From Ophiura sarsii (Eukaryota; Echinodermata; Ophiuroidea; Amphilepidida; Ophiuridae), in NCBI GenBank assembly GCA_035610835.1, contig JAYJML010000042.1, forward strand, positions 1 to 64,000: a stretch of 64,000 nt of DNA, read 5' to 3'. The first letter of the stretch is position 1. Every line of letters begins with the position of its first letter. This document shows, piece by piece, positions 11,094 through 23,640 of this stretch. The translations under genes were made by a program, and so were the position numbers. Below the pieces are notes generated by a model. It was not told where the DNA came from and ran no database searches. It saw only the letters and a program-made list of their open reading frames with translations.

Positions 11094-11940
11094 TGATTTT
11101 AATGCATTGTGATATGAGTTTATGACACTGAGCATAATTAAACAAGTAGTAAATCGCTTCAAGATACACGTGTTTACCATTCCACGCGGCAAATTTCTTA
11201 CACTTCCCTAAAACTAAAACAGATTTAAGGATTGATGAAACAAATAAAGGGAAGTTTGTAAGACAACGAACTTCGAATATTGCATTAAATAATTGTTATC
11301 ACTTTTGAAATAGTTTGTGACATGTTGGCATGTCACGTGGATAGTATTAAGCAGCAATCATCGTCTAGTTTTCAATTCAATATTATGAATATATAGAACA
11401 CAACAATTCCCTCTTTTAATACAGATAGGCCTATCACGTTTGTTCAACTTTCCACGCGGCAGATTTCATGACATAGGGCTTCACGGATTACAAATACAAC
11501 CCTGTTTGCAAAACTAAACAATACATTGAAAATGTAACCCTTTATTAACTAAATCATTCATCATTCATTTAAAAGCTTTATTTATACCACCAATCATGTA
11601 CAGGTATTGCCTTTTGGTAATCAATCACACCAATGAAATTCTTAAATCTTCCACGGGGCTAACACAATAACATTTGTTCCTACACAAAACCAATTTGTCA
11701 CAAACCTTTTACAACATTCAATGTCGGTCTCAATCAACAATTACTGTCACAATGTACCACACGTTTGAAATGAAGGCAACAAAAGATAAATAAATAATTA
11801 CTTTTAAGTATGACCGTGCGTCCCCGGTTTTTCAAATATGAAACATTTGAATTGCCTTTTTCGCCTATTTCCTGGCTAAATTTGCCATTCTTATACTCAA
11901 TTGCCCATTAACAAACCCGGCAAGGGACAAAGTTGTCATT
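11094..11940. other. no gene; scattered CACTTTCC-family ends
   Basis: TTCCACGCGGC-type words occur at about 11192, 11450 and 11649 in the same orientation. These resemble one terminus of the TTAA elements at 5662 and 42003, but no paired ends are found, so they are probably decayed fragments. Confidence 0.35.
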
Positions 11941-11965
11941 TAGATAGGATTTAAATAAATCCCAT

Positions 11966-12155
11966 ACATTTTCTCTTTCCTTCTCCCTTTTTATCTTCCT
12001 CTTCTCTTTCCTTTATTTCCTTTCCCCTTACCTTCCCTCCATCTCTTCCTCTCTTTCCTTTCTTTCTCTCTCCTTCCCCTTTTCCCTAGTTTCTTTTCCC
12101 CTTATCTCTTCCTCTCTTCCCTCTCATCTCCCTTCTCTTCCATTTTCTTTAGTGC
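11966..12155. repeat. polypyrimidine (CT)-rich tract
   Basis: About 190 bases almost entirely C and T on the plus strand, in irregular TTCC/TCTC combinations. No coding meaning. Confidence 0.85.
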
Positions 12156-12370
12156 CCGCTAGTTTGAGCTGGCCCTCTTGGTCAAAGGGGGTCAAAGCCG
12201 TCTAAGACTAGCACTCTAACCCCGGCCCCTTCCTGACTCCCAGGAGAAAAACAAAAGAAAGAAAAGAAAGCACCTTCTTTAAGTTTGCACTACCATAATA
12301 CAATACCAAGAAACATGTGGTCTCTCATTATTGTGAGAATTATTAGTGCGGCACGAAACAAGTGATATAA

Positions 12371-12841
12371 GGGAGCACCACACCAAATATCTCTCTCATT
12401 GAAATACGTGTAAAAGTGCCATATTTCAAGACACCTTTTCTACCCTCCGGTTACATTTATGGCATACTTGTCACCTATGACCATTTTCAGTAACATCTCA
12501 ACTTTAATTTAAGCCTTGTTTCATGAGGGGTTATTAAGCTAATTTTTCCGCTACGGACCTGCACATAGCGCCCTCACTTTTTCACGTTTTCTGGCATGCC
12601 TGTTCACCATTTAGGCAGGTGCTTACGCCCTGGGCACTATTTAGGTCGATAAATTAAAAATATCGTATTTTATCATTGTTGGTGCAACGGGTAGGTCCCA
12701 TTCGTTCATTTAAATACAAACATACCATCCCCGGAGAAACAAATTGCCCGAAAACCTCACATTTACAAGCCTAGTCTTCGTGCTTTTCCGGAATTATTAT
12801 AGGATTACACGAATTGCGCATTGATTTGGTACAGTGCTCCC
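12371..12841. mobile_element. Harbinger-like MITE related to the 7.8 and 9.4 kb pair
   Basis: The 471-bp element has termini GGGAGCACCACACCAAAT and its near-complement ATTTGGTACAGTGCTCCC. ATAA precedes it and ATAA follows it, consistent with a three- or four-base target duplication containing TAA. The GGGnGCACaCCA start resembles the MITE pair at 7796 and 9353. No transposase. Confidence 0.6.
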
Positions 12842-14022
12842 ATAAGATCGAAGTCTCGACGCAACGCGAACACACCGAAAAACATGTCACCTGGTATAAA
12901 TTGTCACACGCGTACGTACACCCCCGCCTTACTCTGTGTTACGCACGAAGCAAACACTTAAAGTTTATGAACTAATATGATCCAAAAATATCCATATAAC
13001 CATCTTGATAAGGTTGAAGTCAAGCAAAGATTTTTAACAATAACAAAGTTAAATATGACGATTTTACGTCCGCCATTTACTATTAAAATGGTTAATGAGT
13101 TTCAAATGTTTAAACAAGAACAAAAATACGTGCAAAGCGTCCAAAAACACTCATTGAAATAAAATGGAAATGGAAAACTTTTCAGAAGCCGTCTACTTAA
13201 GCTTCAATCATGACAGCATTAACATGTAGTCCCAAGGCATAATTTTACCTTCCGTATATGCAAACCCTTACAAAAAATACAAAATTAGTAACATCAGTAA
13301 ACAAACTAATGACAAGTACACAAGGAAAGAACACTATCGTAGAAATAAGGAATCTCTTTGTTTGTTTCACAATAATTTTACCACACTAGGTTCTTTTTTC
13401 AATTTGCCGAAAAGGTGACATCACCATCCTAACACGATGCACACTGACATTTATCTTTTATTTGATAAAACCGATTTTCTTGATCAAGAAATGCAATGAA
13501 TAGTGAAATGATTTAAAAGTTAATCAAACAACGATACACGTATAAAGGTCTATTAGTTTAAAATATTTAAAGTTGATTAAACAATGGCATTTTTGCATCG
13601 TTCGATACTAATCATTTCGGGATACCCTGTAACAAAATTAAACAACTAAACAAATGTGACCAATCATCCCCATCACTAAATGAGTGTCAGTTACCCTGGA
13701 ACAGAAATGCTTCTCACCATTAAACATGTTAAAGGCTTAAAGCATTGAGACAAAATAATTATTCAATTAAATCAACCCACAGTTTCATAATTAAACTGAT
13801 ATAAAATTCATCCCTAAAAAGCTGCCATCACTAGCAGTGAATAAATCATTACATGTCACGGGAATTTAAACCAAATTAGTTAATATTCCACCAAATTTGA
13901 TGCAAATTGTTATTTGAATAATGTTGATATACTAACCAAAAGCTTCACATCAGAAAAACCTTTTTAGGGCCATGCATGGGCCAAATCACGAGAGGTGACC
14001 CTCAACTTTATACTATCATATG
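12842..14022. other. no recognisable gene
   Basis: A/T-rich. A 61-codon plus-strand frame at 12977-13162 is lysine-rich with no domain or splice support. Nothing further is seen. Confidence 0.5.
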
Positions 14023-15251
14023 CAGGCGCGGATCCAGGGGGGCGGGGGGGGCGCGCGCCCCCCGGTAAAAAAATCAACACAAAAAAAAAAAAAAGGAAAA
14101 GAGGGGGAGAAAGGGGGAAAAAGGGAAAGGGGGAAGGGGAGAGAAAGGGAGAAAGAGCCTTTAATTGAGTGACTGATTGGTGAATAAAGTAACGTCGTGA
14201 TACGTCACATTTAGGCCTATACAGGCGCGACGTAATCGGGGCGGCCGAGCGGCCATGGTCGCCCCACTTTTTTGCAAAGAAAGAAAAAAAGAAGAAGGGA
14301 AAAAAAAAGAGAAGAAACGGGGAAAAGGGATTGCTTTTCAATAACATTTTGGTCAAAAGTATACACCAGATCGCACCAAATGAGTTTGAAAATTGAATTT
14401 TTTTCTACTTCTCAGGGGGGCACATCTCCCCTCAGACTCCCCCCTGTTGGAGCTTTAAACCATGTAGGCCTATATTTAAATCAAGAATATAAATATCAGT
14501 TATGCGCTACTTCTTTCGTGCATTGATAAAAAACAAAATATTTATTAGAATTAAAGAGGTGGCTTTTCAATAAAATTTTAGTCAAAAGTATACACTAGAT
14601 CGCACCAAATGAGTTTGAAAATTGAATTTTTTTTCTACTTCTGAGGGGGACACATCCCCCCTCAGACTCCCCCTGTTGGAGCTTTTAAACCATGTACATA
14701 TTTAAATCAAGAATATATATCAGTTAGTGCGCTACTTCTTTTGTGCATTGATAAAAAACAAAATATTTATTGGAAATAAAGAGGTGGCTTTTCAATAACA
14801 TTTTGGTCAAAAGTATACACCAGATCGCACCAAATGAGTTTGAAAATTGAATTTTTTTCTACTTCTCAGGGGGGCACATCTCTCCTCAGACTCACCCCTG
14901 TTGGAGCTTTAAACCATGTAGGCCTATATTTAAATCAAGAATATAAATATCAGTTATGCGTACTTCTTTCGTGCATTGATAAAAAACAAAATATTTATTG
15001 GAAATAAAGAGGTGGCTTTTCAATAAAATTTTAGTCAAAAGTATACACCAGATCGCACCAAATGAGTTTGAAAATTGAATTTTTTTCTACTTCTGAGGGG
15101 GCCACATCCCCCCCTCAGACTCACCCCTGTCCGAGCATAGCTCGGAGGGCGGTGCTGCGCACCGCATTGGATAGTCAATCACCACAAAATTCACCATTTT
15201 TCCGTCTAATTTTCAGCCCCCCGTTAAACGCAATCTCTGGCTCCGCCCCTG
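14023..15251. mobile_element. hAT-like non-autonomous element with internal satellite
   Basis: The left end is CAGGCGCGGATCCAGGGG and the right end is CTCTGGCTCCGCCCCTG, imperfect inverted repeats of the CAGnGGCGnAnCCAG type common at hAT-like ends. An exact 8-bp target duplication is not evident. The interior has an A/G-rich stretch, a purine-rich patch near 14280-14330 and then a 228-bp tandem array. It ends with hairpins CCGAGC-ATA-GCTCGG and GCGGTGC-TGC-GCACCGC (15130-15165). A minus-strand frame at 13964-14356 is low-complexity. Confidence 0.55.
14333..15130. repeat. 228-bp tandem repeat, 3.5 units
   Basis: Units start with GCTTTTCAATAA at 14333, 14562, 14787 and 15015, giving periods of 229, 225 and 228. 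Each carries AAGTATACACCAGATCGC, AAATGAGTTTGAAAATTGAA and a C-rich CCCTCAGACTC segment. The last unit merges into the right end of the hAT-like element. Confidence 0.9.
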
Positions 15252-16090
15252 AATTATGCAATACCAATTGCATTTTACCTCCTCTGCTTAAGAACGAAAG
15301 ATTACCAAAAAAATGGTCACTGAAAGGCAACAGCACTGGCTTGGTGCGCGAAAACAAATGCTATATACACGAATGTGGCCAGTGAAATACAGTTAGGCTA
15401 TGAACAAACACTTAAGATTATTATTTTAGACAAAACTCACGTGACACGATAAAATATGCCTTTTCAGATTCATCAATACAGTACTTACTGATGGCAACTT
15501 TTATTATTCTATTAAATTTAAGGCTCCAATATGACGAACTCTTGTTCTGACCAAGTGACATGTAAATGGTTGAAATGACCTCTTGACTTCAACAAATACA
15601 CATGCTCAATTCTCCTTCTCTTCCCATCCCTTTTTCTTATCCACTCCCCTTTCATCCCCCATTTAGGAGGTCGCGGGCCCCACGGCCCACCTGATCCACT
15701 ACAGATAGACCATTATCATGATAATTTACCCAAACCCGGTTTAATCTCTATCGGACAATACAAAAACCACGACACTATTATTTTACTACCAACTATTATT
15801 ATTGACGTCGACTTTTTAAAATTTATTCAAACCGTATTGGACCTTCCCAATTACCCAACTATATTTATTTCAAAGTATATAACCCTATTTCATATTCGTC
15901 ATTGAACACTCCACACTTTCCCTATTTATATGACTGTATAAAATATTCTCTCAAGAACACTTTACTATTTCACGGCCTGAAAACCACACTAACATCTGCA
16001 TTGCTCACCCCGTCCACCGTCTAAAATCTAGTGCTTCTCATAATTATATCTTAAACAAACACAACACGCTTCATCACAAATACGAAACGT
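15252..16090. other. no recognisable gene; short CT-rich patch
   Basis: A CT-rich segment lies at 15608-15660 and the rest is unremarkable A/T-rich DNA. It leads into the satellite at 16.1 kb. Confidence 0.5.
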
Positions 16091-17811
16091 GCCGACTTTT
16101 CACCACGTCCACCGCGACTGCGTCTATTCCAAAAACTAGTACGTAGTCATTTCCCACATCTTCATAAGTACCACTTACTCCCTCAACGGCTCAACCAATC
16201 AATGCATAATCTCCAGCAGTGCATTTTGGGATTTAAACCCCCAAGCGGCAACCACGTCCATGTCTTTTCATGTATCGGCAAAATTCACACCGCGTCCACG
16301 TCTTTTCATAACCCTGGCGAAATTTCACCGCGTCCACCGCGACTGCGTCTATATTCAAACCTAGTACTTGATATTTTGCACTATAAAAACAGACGAAAAG
16401 AACACCCTCCACACCAACTATTTGTCATACATTTAGATAGAATTATACCGAAATTTCTGGCCAAACCCTCCACATATACCTTAATTACACCGCGTCTACG
16501 TCTTTTCATAACCCTGGCGAAATCTCACCGCGTCCACCGCGACTGCGTCTATTTTCAAACCTAGTACTTGACATTTTGCACTATCACAAACAGACGACAA
16601 GAACACCCTCTACACCAACTATTTTTCATATATTTAGATAGAATTATACCGAAATTTCTGGCCAAATCATCACCCTCCACATATACCTTAATTACACCGC
16701 GTCCACGTCTTTTCATAACCCTGGCGAAATTTCACCGCGTCCACCGCGACTGCGTCTATTTTCAAACCTAGTACTTGGATTCTGGCATCTCGTGACAATA
16801 ATCAAATAACACGACGTTTCTCACTTTTACTCCATTACCACTTAGTCCCTCAACGGCTCAACCAATCTATGCATACTCTTCAGAGCAGTGCATTTTTGGG
16901 GTTAAACCCCCAAGCGGCCACCACGTCCATGTCTTTTTATGTATCGGCAAAATTCACACCGCGTCCACGTCTTTTCATAACCCTGACGAAATTTCACCGC
17001 GTCCACCGCGACTGCGTCTATATTCAAACCTAGTACTTGACAATTTGCACTATCACAAACAGACGAAAAGACCACCCTCCACACCAATTCTTTTTCATAT
17101 ACTTAGATAGAATTATATCGACATTTCTGGCCAAAACATCACCCTCCACACATACCTTAACCATAGCGAATTGTGTATAAAATAACCAACATCACACACT
17201 AAGCATACCCCTGTGAAGGGTATAACAGAACCACGTCCATGTCTTTTCATATATCGGCAAAATTCACACCGCGTCCACGTCTTTTCATAACCCTGGCGAA
17301 ATCTCACCGCGTCCACCGCGACTGCGTCTATTTTCAAACCTAGTACTTGGCTTCTGGCATCTCGTGACAATAATCAAATAACACGACGTTTCTCAATTTT
17401 ACTCCATAACTACCACTTAGTCCCTCAACGGCTCAACCAATCTATGCATACTCTTCAGCAGTGCATTTTGGGGTTAAACCCCCAAGCGGCCACCACGTCC
17501 ATGTCTTTTTATGTATCGGCAAAATTCACACCGCGTCCACGTCTTTTTATAACCCTGGCGAAATTTCACCGCGTCCACCGCGACTGCGTCTATATTCAAA
17601 CCTAGTACTTGACATTTTGCACTATCACAAACAGACGAAAAGAACACCCTCCACACCAATTCTTTTTCATATACTTAGATAGAATTATATCGACATTTCT
17701 GGCCAAAACATCACCCTCCACACATACCTTAACCATAGCGAATTGTGTATAAAATAACCAACATCACACACTAAGCATACCCCTGTGAAGGGTATAACAG
17801 AATTACTCCGT
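16091..17811. repeat. higher-order satellite array
   Basis: The core CGCGTCCACGTCTTTTCATA begins at 16291, 16491, 16698, 16960, 17270 and 17532, giving intervals 200, 207, 262, 310 and 262. The 262+310 pair forms a 572-bp higher-order unit; the landmark AGTCCCTCAACGGCTCAACC also recurs at about 16847 and 17418. A shorter CCGCGACTGCGTCTAT sub-motif is present in every unit. Open frames on both strands repeat with the units, so they are satellite translations rather than genes. Confidence 0.9.
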
Positions 17812-19845
17812 TAACCCGGGATGTTAACCGACCGTCAATCAACTCGGGTAGGGACCAATTCGTCCGTATCAAACCAGCCAGCATGTATCGACCAACTCGA
17901 CCTAAACAGATTTATGATGTGACAGACAAGGACATTCGGATATGTTTAAAATGCAACTTGGTGCCATGATTAGTGAATAAAGCAGTTTGAGTGTGTTTTG
18001 CTATTATTGGATATTGATGATATTGACATGGAACTATAAACTCTTTTCGACTGGACTGCGCATTTTCTGTGGTGGACATAATTGACGAGACGGTTTGTGA
18101 CATCATTGGCAGTGAATGGTAAAAATAATGGACAGACATGGGACATTGTCAAAACAAGACATATTTTGTTTTTAAAAATAAGTAAGCTTCAGTGAATTTT
18201 GGTGGTAGGGAGAGCATTTGACTCGGCTGCTCACTGAGTTGGATGCGTTCTTGAGCAAAATCATCGTGAACATTTAATGTGGTTTCTTGTACCGGTTAAA
18301 TTTACATTGCATTTGATATTATAAAATTTGTGTTCATAAAGTGACAGATGTGTGACACACTTGATTTCTGTTTGGTGATTTTTCTAATATTTTTTGTGCC
18401 AACTGTGTTTTTCTTTATTTCCTGGCCCGTGGGAAAATTCCTTGTCGTATACCAGAACGATTGAAGGTGGTTCAAATCAGTGCTGGTTCAAATGATTTGA
18501 ACATATTCAAATTCTAGTTTTGCATTGTTCTGTATTTTTTTAGAATGATTTGAGGACCGGTGTAAAAGATTTTTTATGATCTTTTGGAAATGTTCAGCTT
18601 GACAGAGAAATATTAGCTCTTGTCCAGGTTGTCAGCCGCGAGAGTAAATTCTTGTATCTATGTGTTTGAACAATATTGTAGGCAGAGAAAATTTAGCTCT
18701 AGCCAGGATTGCGATATTTCGTGCAAAATTTCCCCTGTTAGGACATTTTTAGAATGTACCTTTGGTCCTGTGTGGAGCAGGTGATTTAAAAAGTGTTTAT
18801 AGAATTTGTGAATTGTTGGCTGTAAAACATTGTTGACGATTGAAATGTAATGTTTGTTTTTTATGGAATTCAAGTGTCTCATTTCATATGTCATTAGTGT
18901 ATTTTAGTTTATTTTAAATTGCATTTTTACGCGTGTTTCATATGTGAACGCTTTGCTTATTCATTATTATGCAACCGATGCATAAAGTAGTGTGTCGACT
19001 GAATAGAGTCTAATAAGTTGTTGCATACGGAAGAGAAGAGTTCACACAGGTCGAAATGTTAAGATCATATATATTATGTGTACCATTCACTGTTCGCCAC
19101 AACGCTACGCTAAGGAATTACATCATCGACTATCATCGACCGACGCAACCAACGAGATAGATTTGGAGACTACAGGACGTTTTGAATAGACAATTAAGTA
19201 AATCATACTGGAGTTTTGAGTGACTGTGACATAGTTATTGCTACAGGAGATGTGTTATGGAAACATCTGCTTACGGTACACACACATGTACATTGTATTA
19301 ATATATGACTGTCCAAGACTTAACTTTTACATAGGAGAGTTTTGACGCGCTGGGACAGCGCTTGTGAGGGAAGGGGGTTATGTGATAAAACTGTGTTTCA
19401 ATATTGTAGTCCCGTCCCTGCTGGCATGAACATAAAGGTCATGTTAGCGCGCCCTCACTGAAAGTATGGCATAATTGGGGAGTGATTAAAATGATTTATA
19501 ATTGTGATTTATCGTCGTAATTGTGTTGAATAATCTTACGTAATCTGCGGCAATCACGCAACCAATCTTCTCGATCATGGAATCAACATTAATTTAAAGT
19601 CTTCTAGATCAACATGGAACCATCTATTATCATCGTTAAATCAAAATAAGTACTTTAATTATGTTTTTAATAATCATCAGTAATCATCAGTAATTAATCA
19701 AGATGAACGGTTCGTCTTCCATCGGCGTACCCGAATCCACCGGTCTGTGAACGATCAGGGAGAAACCGAATTATTACACATCGTTTGATATTAACAAAGG
19801 TAACAACGGAAGATGTGAATAACAACACTGTTTGGTTTATTACAG
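17812..19845. other. no recognisable gene; about 2 kb
   Basis: Apparently single-copy within the window. No exon with convincing splice sites is seen. A purine-rich GAGGGAAGGGGG followed by TTATGTGATAAA at about 19367-19390 resembles a retrotransposon polypurine tract, but no LTR pair was found. Confidence 0.45.
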
Positions 19846-19947
19846 AATGGAGACACTGCTCTGATTCTGGCAACCCGATTGAATCAAACTGACATAGTTC
19901 GATGTCTTATCGAAGCAGGGGCGAATTTGGATTTACAACGAACACAG
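19846..19947 (+). CDS. ankyrin-repeat exon
   Basis: A 102-nt phase 0-0 exon preceded by TTTATTACAG and followed by GTAATG. It translates to one ankyrin-type repeat: NGDTALILATRLNQTDIVRC, then LIEAGANLDLQ and three more residues. The G-D-T-A-L, A, D-I-V-x-x-L-I and G-A-N positions match the ankyrin consensus (helix-turn-helix, then beta-hairpin loop). Ankyrin repeats mediate protein-protein contacts; which protein this belongs to cannot be told from one exon. The single-repeat exon structure and symmetric phase are typical of metazoan ankyrin genes. A decayed paralogue lies at 44884-44940. The final codons make it one residue longer than the usual 33. Confidence 0.7.
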
Positions 19948-20980
19948 GTAATGATCTTAAAAATGTATTTGATATTACGTTTAAAACTGTATGTATTTAT
20001 TTTCTATATGTATTTAATTTAAAGTGTACCATAAGTACTACACTAGCAACTGTCTTGGGGCCGGGCACCAGCACGCTCATGATCACCCGACTTTAAAAGC
20101 GAGTTGTTACTGACACCACACTTTATATATTAGGGTTGAATTTGGAAACCTCAAAGTTCACGTGGGTAAGTTGTGGGCAGAACCCCACGTTTCCTGGAAC
20201 AATGGATATTTATATCACATTTTATTTACTACTATCGATATCGATATATTATAATAGGATATAGAGGTCGACGTTGTCGCGGCTGTTTCTACAGGGTTTA
20301 TTTCGGAATTTACGATTCACTTTATTGAAACGTTATCGTAATAATTTTACTATTTTCGCACAAACTGATTGATACTCAACTGAAGTTCAGCTAAGATATT
20401 TACACAAGTGTGTATGCTGTGTACTGGGTTCGTATATTCCTATCGTATCGGACACGCAACGACGTCGATTGATGTGATTGAAAATGTGTATGTAAGCCTA
20501 AAATCAGTACCAAAATAAATTCATTTTGAGAATAGCGATTCATTAATGAGTTGAAAGTATTGCATCGGGAAGGCCTAGTGAACTTTAACGAGCTCATTTC
20601 CATATTTCTGTTTCATATTATTCAGACGCACACAGTCAGGTTTTTTCAACGTAATATGTGTGTGCGGATAGACCTGCGATTTACATTGTGTTCTAACGAT
20701 AAAAACATGAATCAAATGAAATCAGGACGGATATTGGCGAAGTAGGCCTTTACCTTTGCTTTTACGATTATCGTGTTGTCTACTGAAAACAGCGACAAAT
20801 ACCAACTATTTTATTCTGCCTTATTATTGTACACATGCTGACTTAAGGAATCACGTCAACCAAAGTCACCTTTATGTAGATCTATCCCAGTTTATTGCCA
20901 AGCGCCAATCACATTTAGTCTGATGTCGCCATACCTATCATTGATTGATACATTAAATACCTCTTCCTAAAGACTATTTG
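19948..20980. other. intron or intergenic; no further exon seen
   Basis: The first about 40 bases after the donor resemble the sequence after the 44.9 kb ankyrin remnant, so intron sequence was duplicated along with the exon. ATCGATATCGAT near 20235 is a short palindrome. No second ankyrin exon was found. Confidence 0.45.
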
Positions 20981-20988
20981 CCCGATCG

Positions 20989-21135
20989 GGAAAGGAGGCT
21001 GCATGGGCGTCAAGCGTGTGGTGACCCAAACATGGAGCCACTGTGGCGTGCAATGCCAATCCCACGTGGGAAGCAAGCAGGAGGCTAGGCCCAGCACCTG
21101 AAGGCTGACCCAATCGCCCAAGCAGCCTCCTTTCC
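20989..21135. mobile_element. 147-bp hairpin MITE
   Basis: Arms GGAAAGGAGGCTGC-tGGGCG (20989-21009) and CGCCCaAGCAGCCTCCTTTCC (21115-21135) are inverted with about one mismatch. The interior is GC-richer than its surroundings. Target duplication not resolved. Confidence 0.5.
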
Positions 21136-21910
21136 AATAATAAGAGGGAAACAACAAATACCAAAAAAAAAGTATCACAAACGGGTGGCTGTGGGCGGGA
21201 TAAACCAATCTGCTGTATACCACAACTTATAACACTCCATCATGAATGCATTACTGCAACCCTGACCCCAATAAATGTCTACTGGTACCACTACCTCTGA
21301 CCAGTAGTAATTAGTGTAGACACCAGACAGGCAAGCGAGGGCACTGTATTATCTTTAGCCAGAAGGGGCATGACCTGATGTTGCTTGTTGCTAGCAATAA
21401 CCTTTGTTAATCTATACATATTAACTCCATTTATAATATAGTTTATGTTCAACTTGTTATATACATTAAATCACATTGTGATATGATCATCTCTGAGAAG
21501 GCATGATATTGGCTGTATGGTTAGTATTAGGCCCATTCTATGTTTACGATTTACAGGCGATGATTGAAATATAATGTAATGAAGCTCAATATAACTCGGA
21601 TATGCAGATTGTTTATCGGGTGCACACAGTGTTTGAATAGTTTCTACTGTAACCGTCCATTAGCATTTTTAGATCGTGAATATTGACTTCAGGTTACACT
21701 CAATTGTATAAGACACGGTGAATCGGTGATTTCACCTTTTCGGCAATGTTCAAACAAAGAGTATGTTAAACTTGTTTGAACACAAATATTCCCTTGTTTA
21801 CTAATATATTCGTCTGTTGTATTGCCTATTGTCAAATCATTATTAATTCTTCACTTTAATTCAAATTGAAGGGAAAAGGACGTTTCTATTTGACAAGTGT
21901 TTAGGGACAG

Positions 21911-22060
21911 TGGTATTATGTGCATTAGCAGTAGCTTTGATTTCATTTTACATTGGCGGTGGATTTGGTGATTTCTTTTTTCGAAATGGGATAACCCTTT
22001 ACAAAAATGAACCCTTTAGTCACAGAATAACTGTGTTTGTACCAATTGTTGGAAATATGG
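21911..22060 (+). CDS. candidate exon encoding a membrane segment
   Basis: A 150-nt block is preceded by TTTAGGGACAG and followed by a strong donor GG|GTAAGA. The open frame enters after the first codon base and leaves after the first codon base (symmetric phase 1), as extracellular and membrane exons often do. It encodes a hydrophobic run LCALAVALISFYIGGGF, then GDFFFRNGITLYKNEPFS and ITVFVPIVGNM. I recognise no family. It lies on the same strand 2 kb downstream of the ankyrin exon, but linkage to it is speculation. The upstream polypyrimidine tract is weak. Confidence 0.35.
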
Positions 22061-23640
22061 GTAAGATGTTGGAATTGTTAATGCAGATAGTGTAGACAAA
22101 TCATTCAAAACGAAGCTAATGTACAACTTCCTACGTTTCGATAACATGGTCGAAGATTAACTTGAACAAAATGCTACGAACTGGCACCGACATTTGGGGA
22201 TGGTTGCATGAACCATCCCTTCTTAAAATCATCGAGTATGTATCCCTAAATCCTCCACCACAACTCCAGTACAGTTTGCGTACTAATTTGGTTGGCCTCC
22301 TGTTTAAGGCTATTTCGGCTCGGTAGATGTAGAACCCGGGTGTAGATCTAACCGTATGGACATCGCACATTCAATTAGTCACTATCGGGCGAAAACAGAC
22401 ACTAGGAAAAGGCAGTTTTATAGCCTACGTGTATAGTGCGTTTTTGTTTTCAACTCATCGGTTCTTTATAGAATTCTGCCCGAGATGGGGCACAGATCGA
22501 TCTGATGGAAACATCAGAGTAATAAATAAGCAATTAACAGTGCTATCATATGTCCGTTTATTTTTACCCCACCCCACCTCTGGTTGAAACGGCTATTGAA
22601 TAAGGGTTGCAGTTAGTAATCCACACCGTGTGGCATCATCCCTGTCCAGATATGTGATCACTTATGATCACATAGGATTTTGAGTGAATTTCATCTCGGA
22701 TAAATGTTTCAAAGGGACAAATTTAACACTATGATACAACACTATGATGCAGAGGAACAGCCGAGTTCTGACGATAGTATTGTTCAATTTGCAAACATCC
22801 TAAGGTAGATTTTACATTAGACCCAGGGAATTGAAACGATAGGCCTTACGTCGATCAAGTTCCAATGACTCGGAATCGAACATGTCATGTAGTAAAATGT
22901 GAAGTGGACCTGAGATGAGTATAATTATACGCACGACATTTGTAAAGAATAAACCTTTTCCATCATAACATAGTGTCAAGTACAAACATACCTTGGTTCA
23001 GTAATCATTGATATACCTAAATTTTGAAAGTTGGAATGGGTTTCTGAAAAACTCGATTTTGCCAAATATGGAAAAGCCAATACCCGCTTGGAAAGCGTTA
23101 TCAGACTGAGACCGTGTATAGCTGATATTGCTGACGGATCTGTTCATCATCGTTCCTCAATTACAAAGATCGCGAGCTGGTTAAGCAACTGATTATGGAG
23201 GACGGGCTATGGTCAGGCTGCAGTATGCCTTGGCCGCAACCCACCGTTAGCCGGCAGCCAATCCGCTGCCAGCCGTCTGACCTCGTTCCTTGTTGCCGGG
23301 CTCCGTCGAGACATCGTCACTCGCCGCCCAGACAACGTCCGATTTTGGTCGCTAGACTCCGTTCCCTGCCGCAGCCATTCGTCCCTTGCCGTTGTGTTGT
23401 CGCTGAAGGTCGTTCCCACCAGTCAGCGAATCTTGCTTTTCCCCAACATTTTGTTATTTTCACGTCCGTCGCCCTCCGCGGGTTATCTACCGCTACTATG
23501 TGAGCCAGCCTTAAAAGCCACGGTTTTAATAATATTGTGTATGGCTCGGAATAGAACCTGGCAAGTAATAAACTGTGAAATTATCCCTATCACAATTTCT
23601 TCAGTCATTTTGGGACCCATTTTGGGGCCATTTTGAATTT
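22061..23640. other. no recognisable gene
   Basis: This includes a GC-rich segment at about 23200-23480 with repeated CCGTT/GCCG words, open on both strands, but without domain or splice support. The rest is A/T-rich. Confidence 0.4.

Noticed and set aside
13964..14356. 130-codon minus-strand frame
   Set aside because: Mostly Phe, Ser, Pro and Leu from purine-rich low-complexity DNA inside the hAT-like element.
16202..17682. Repeated plus- and minus-strand frames of 60-120 codons
   Set aside because: They recur with the satellite period and are open on both strands, so they reflect repeat composition.
19360..19400. Polypurine tract followed by TGTGATAAA, possible LTR retrotransposon junction
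   Set aside because: No second LTR, primer binding site or pol domain was found nearby.
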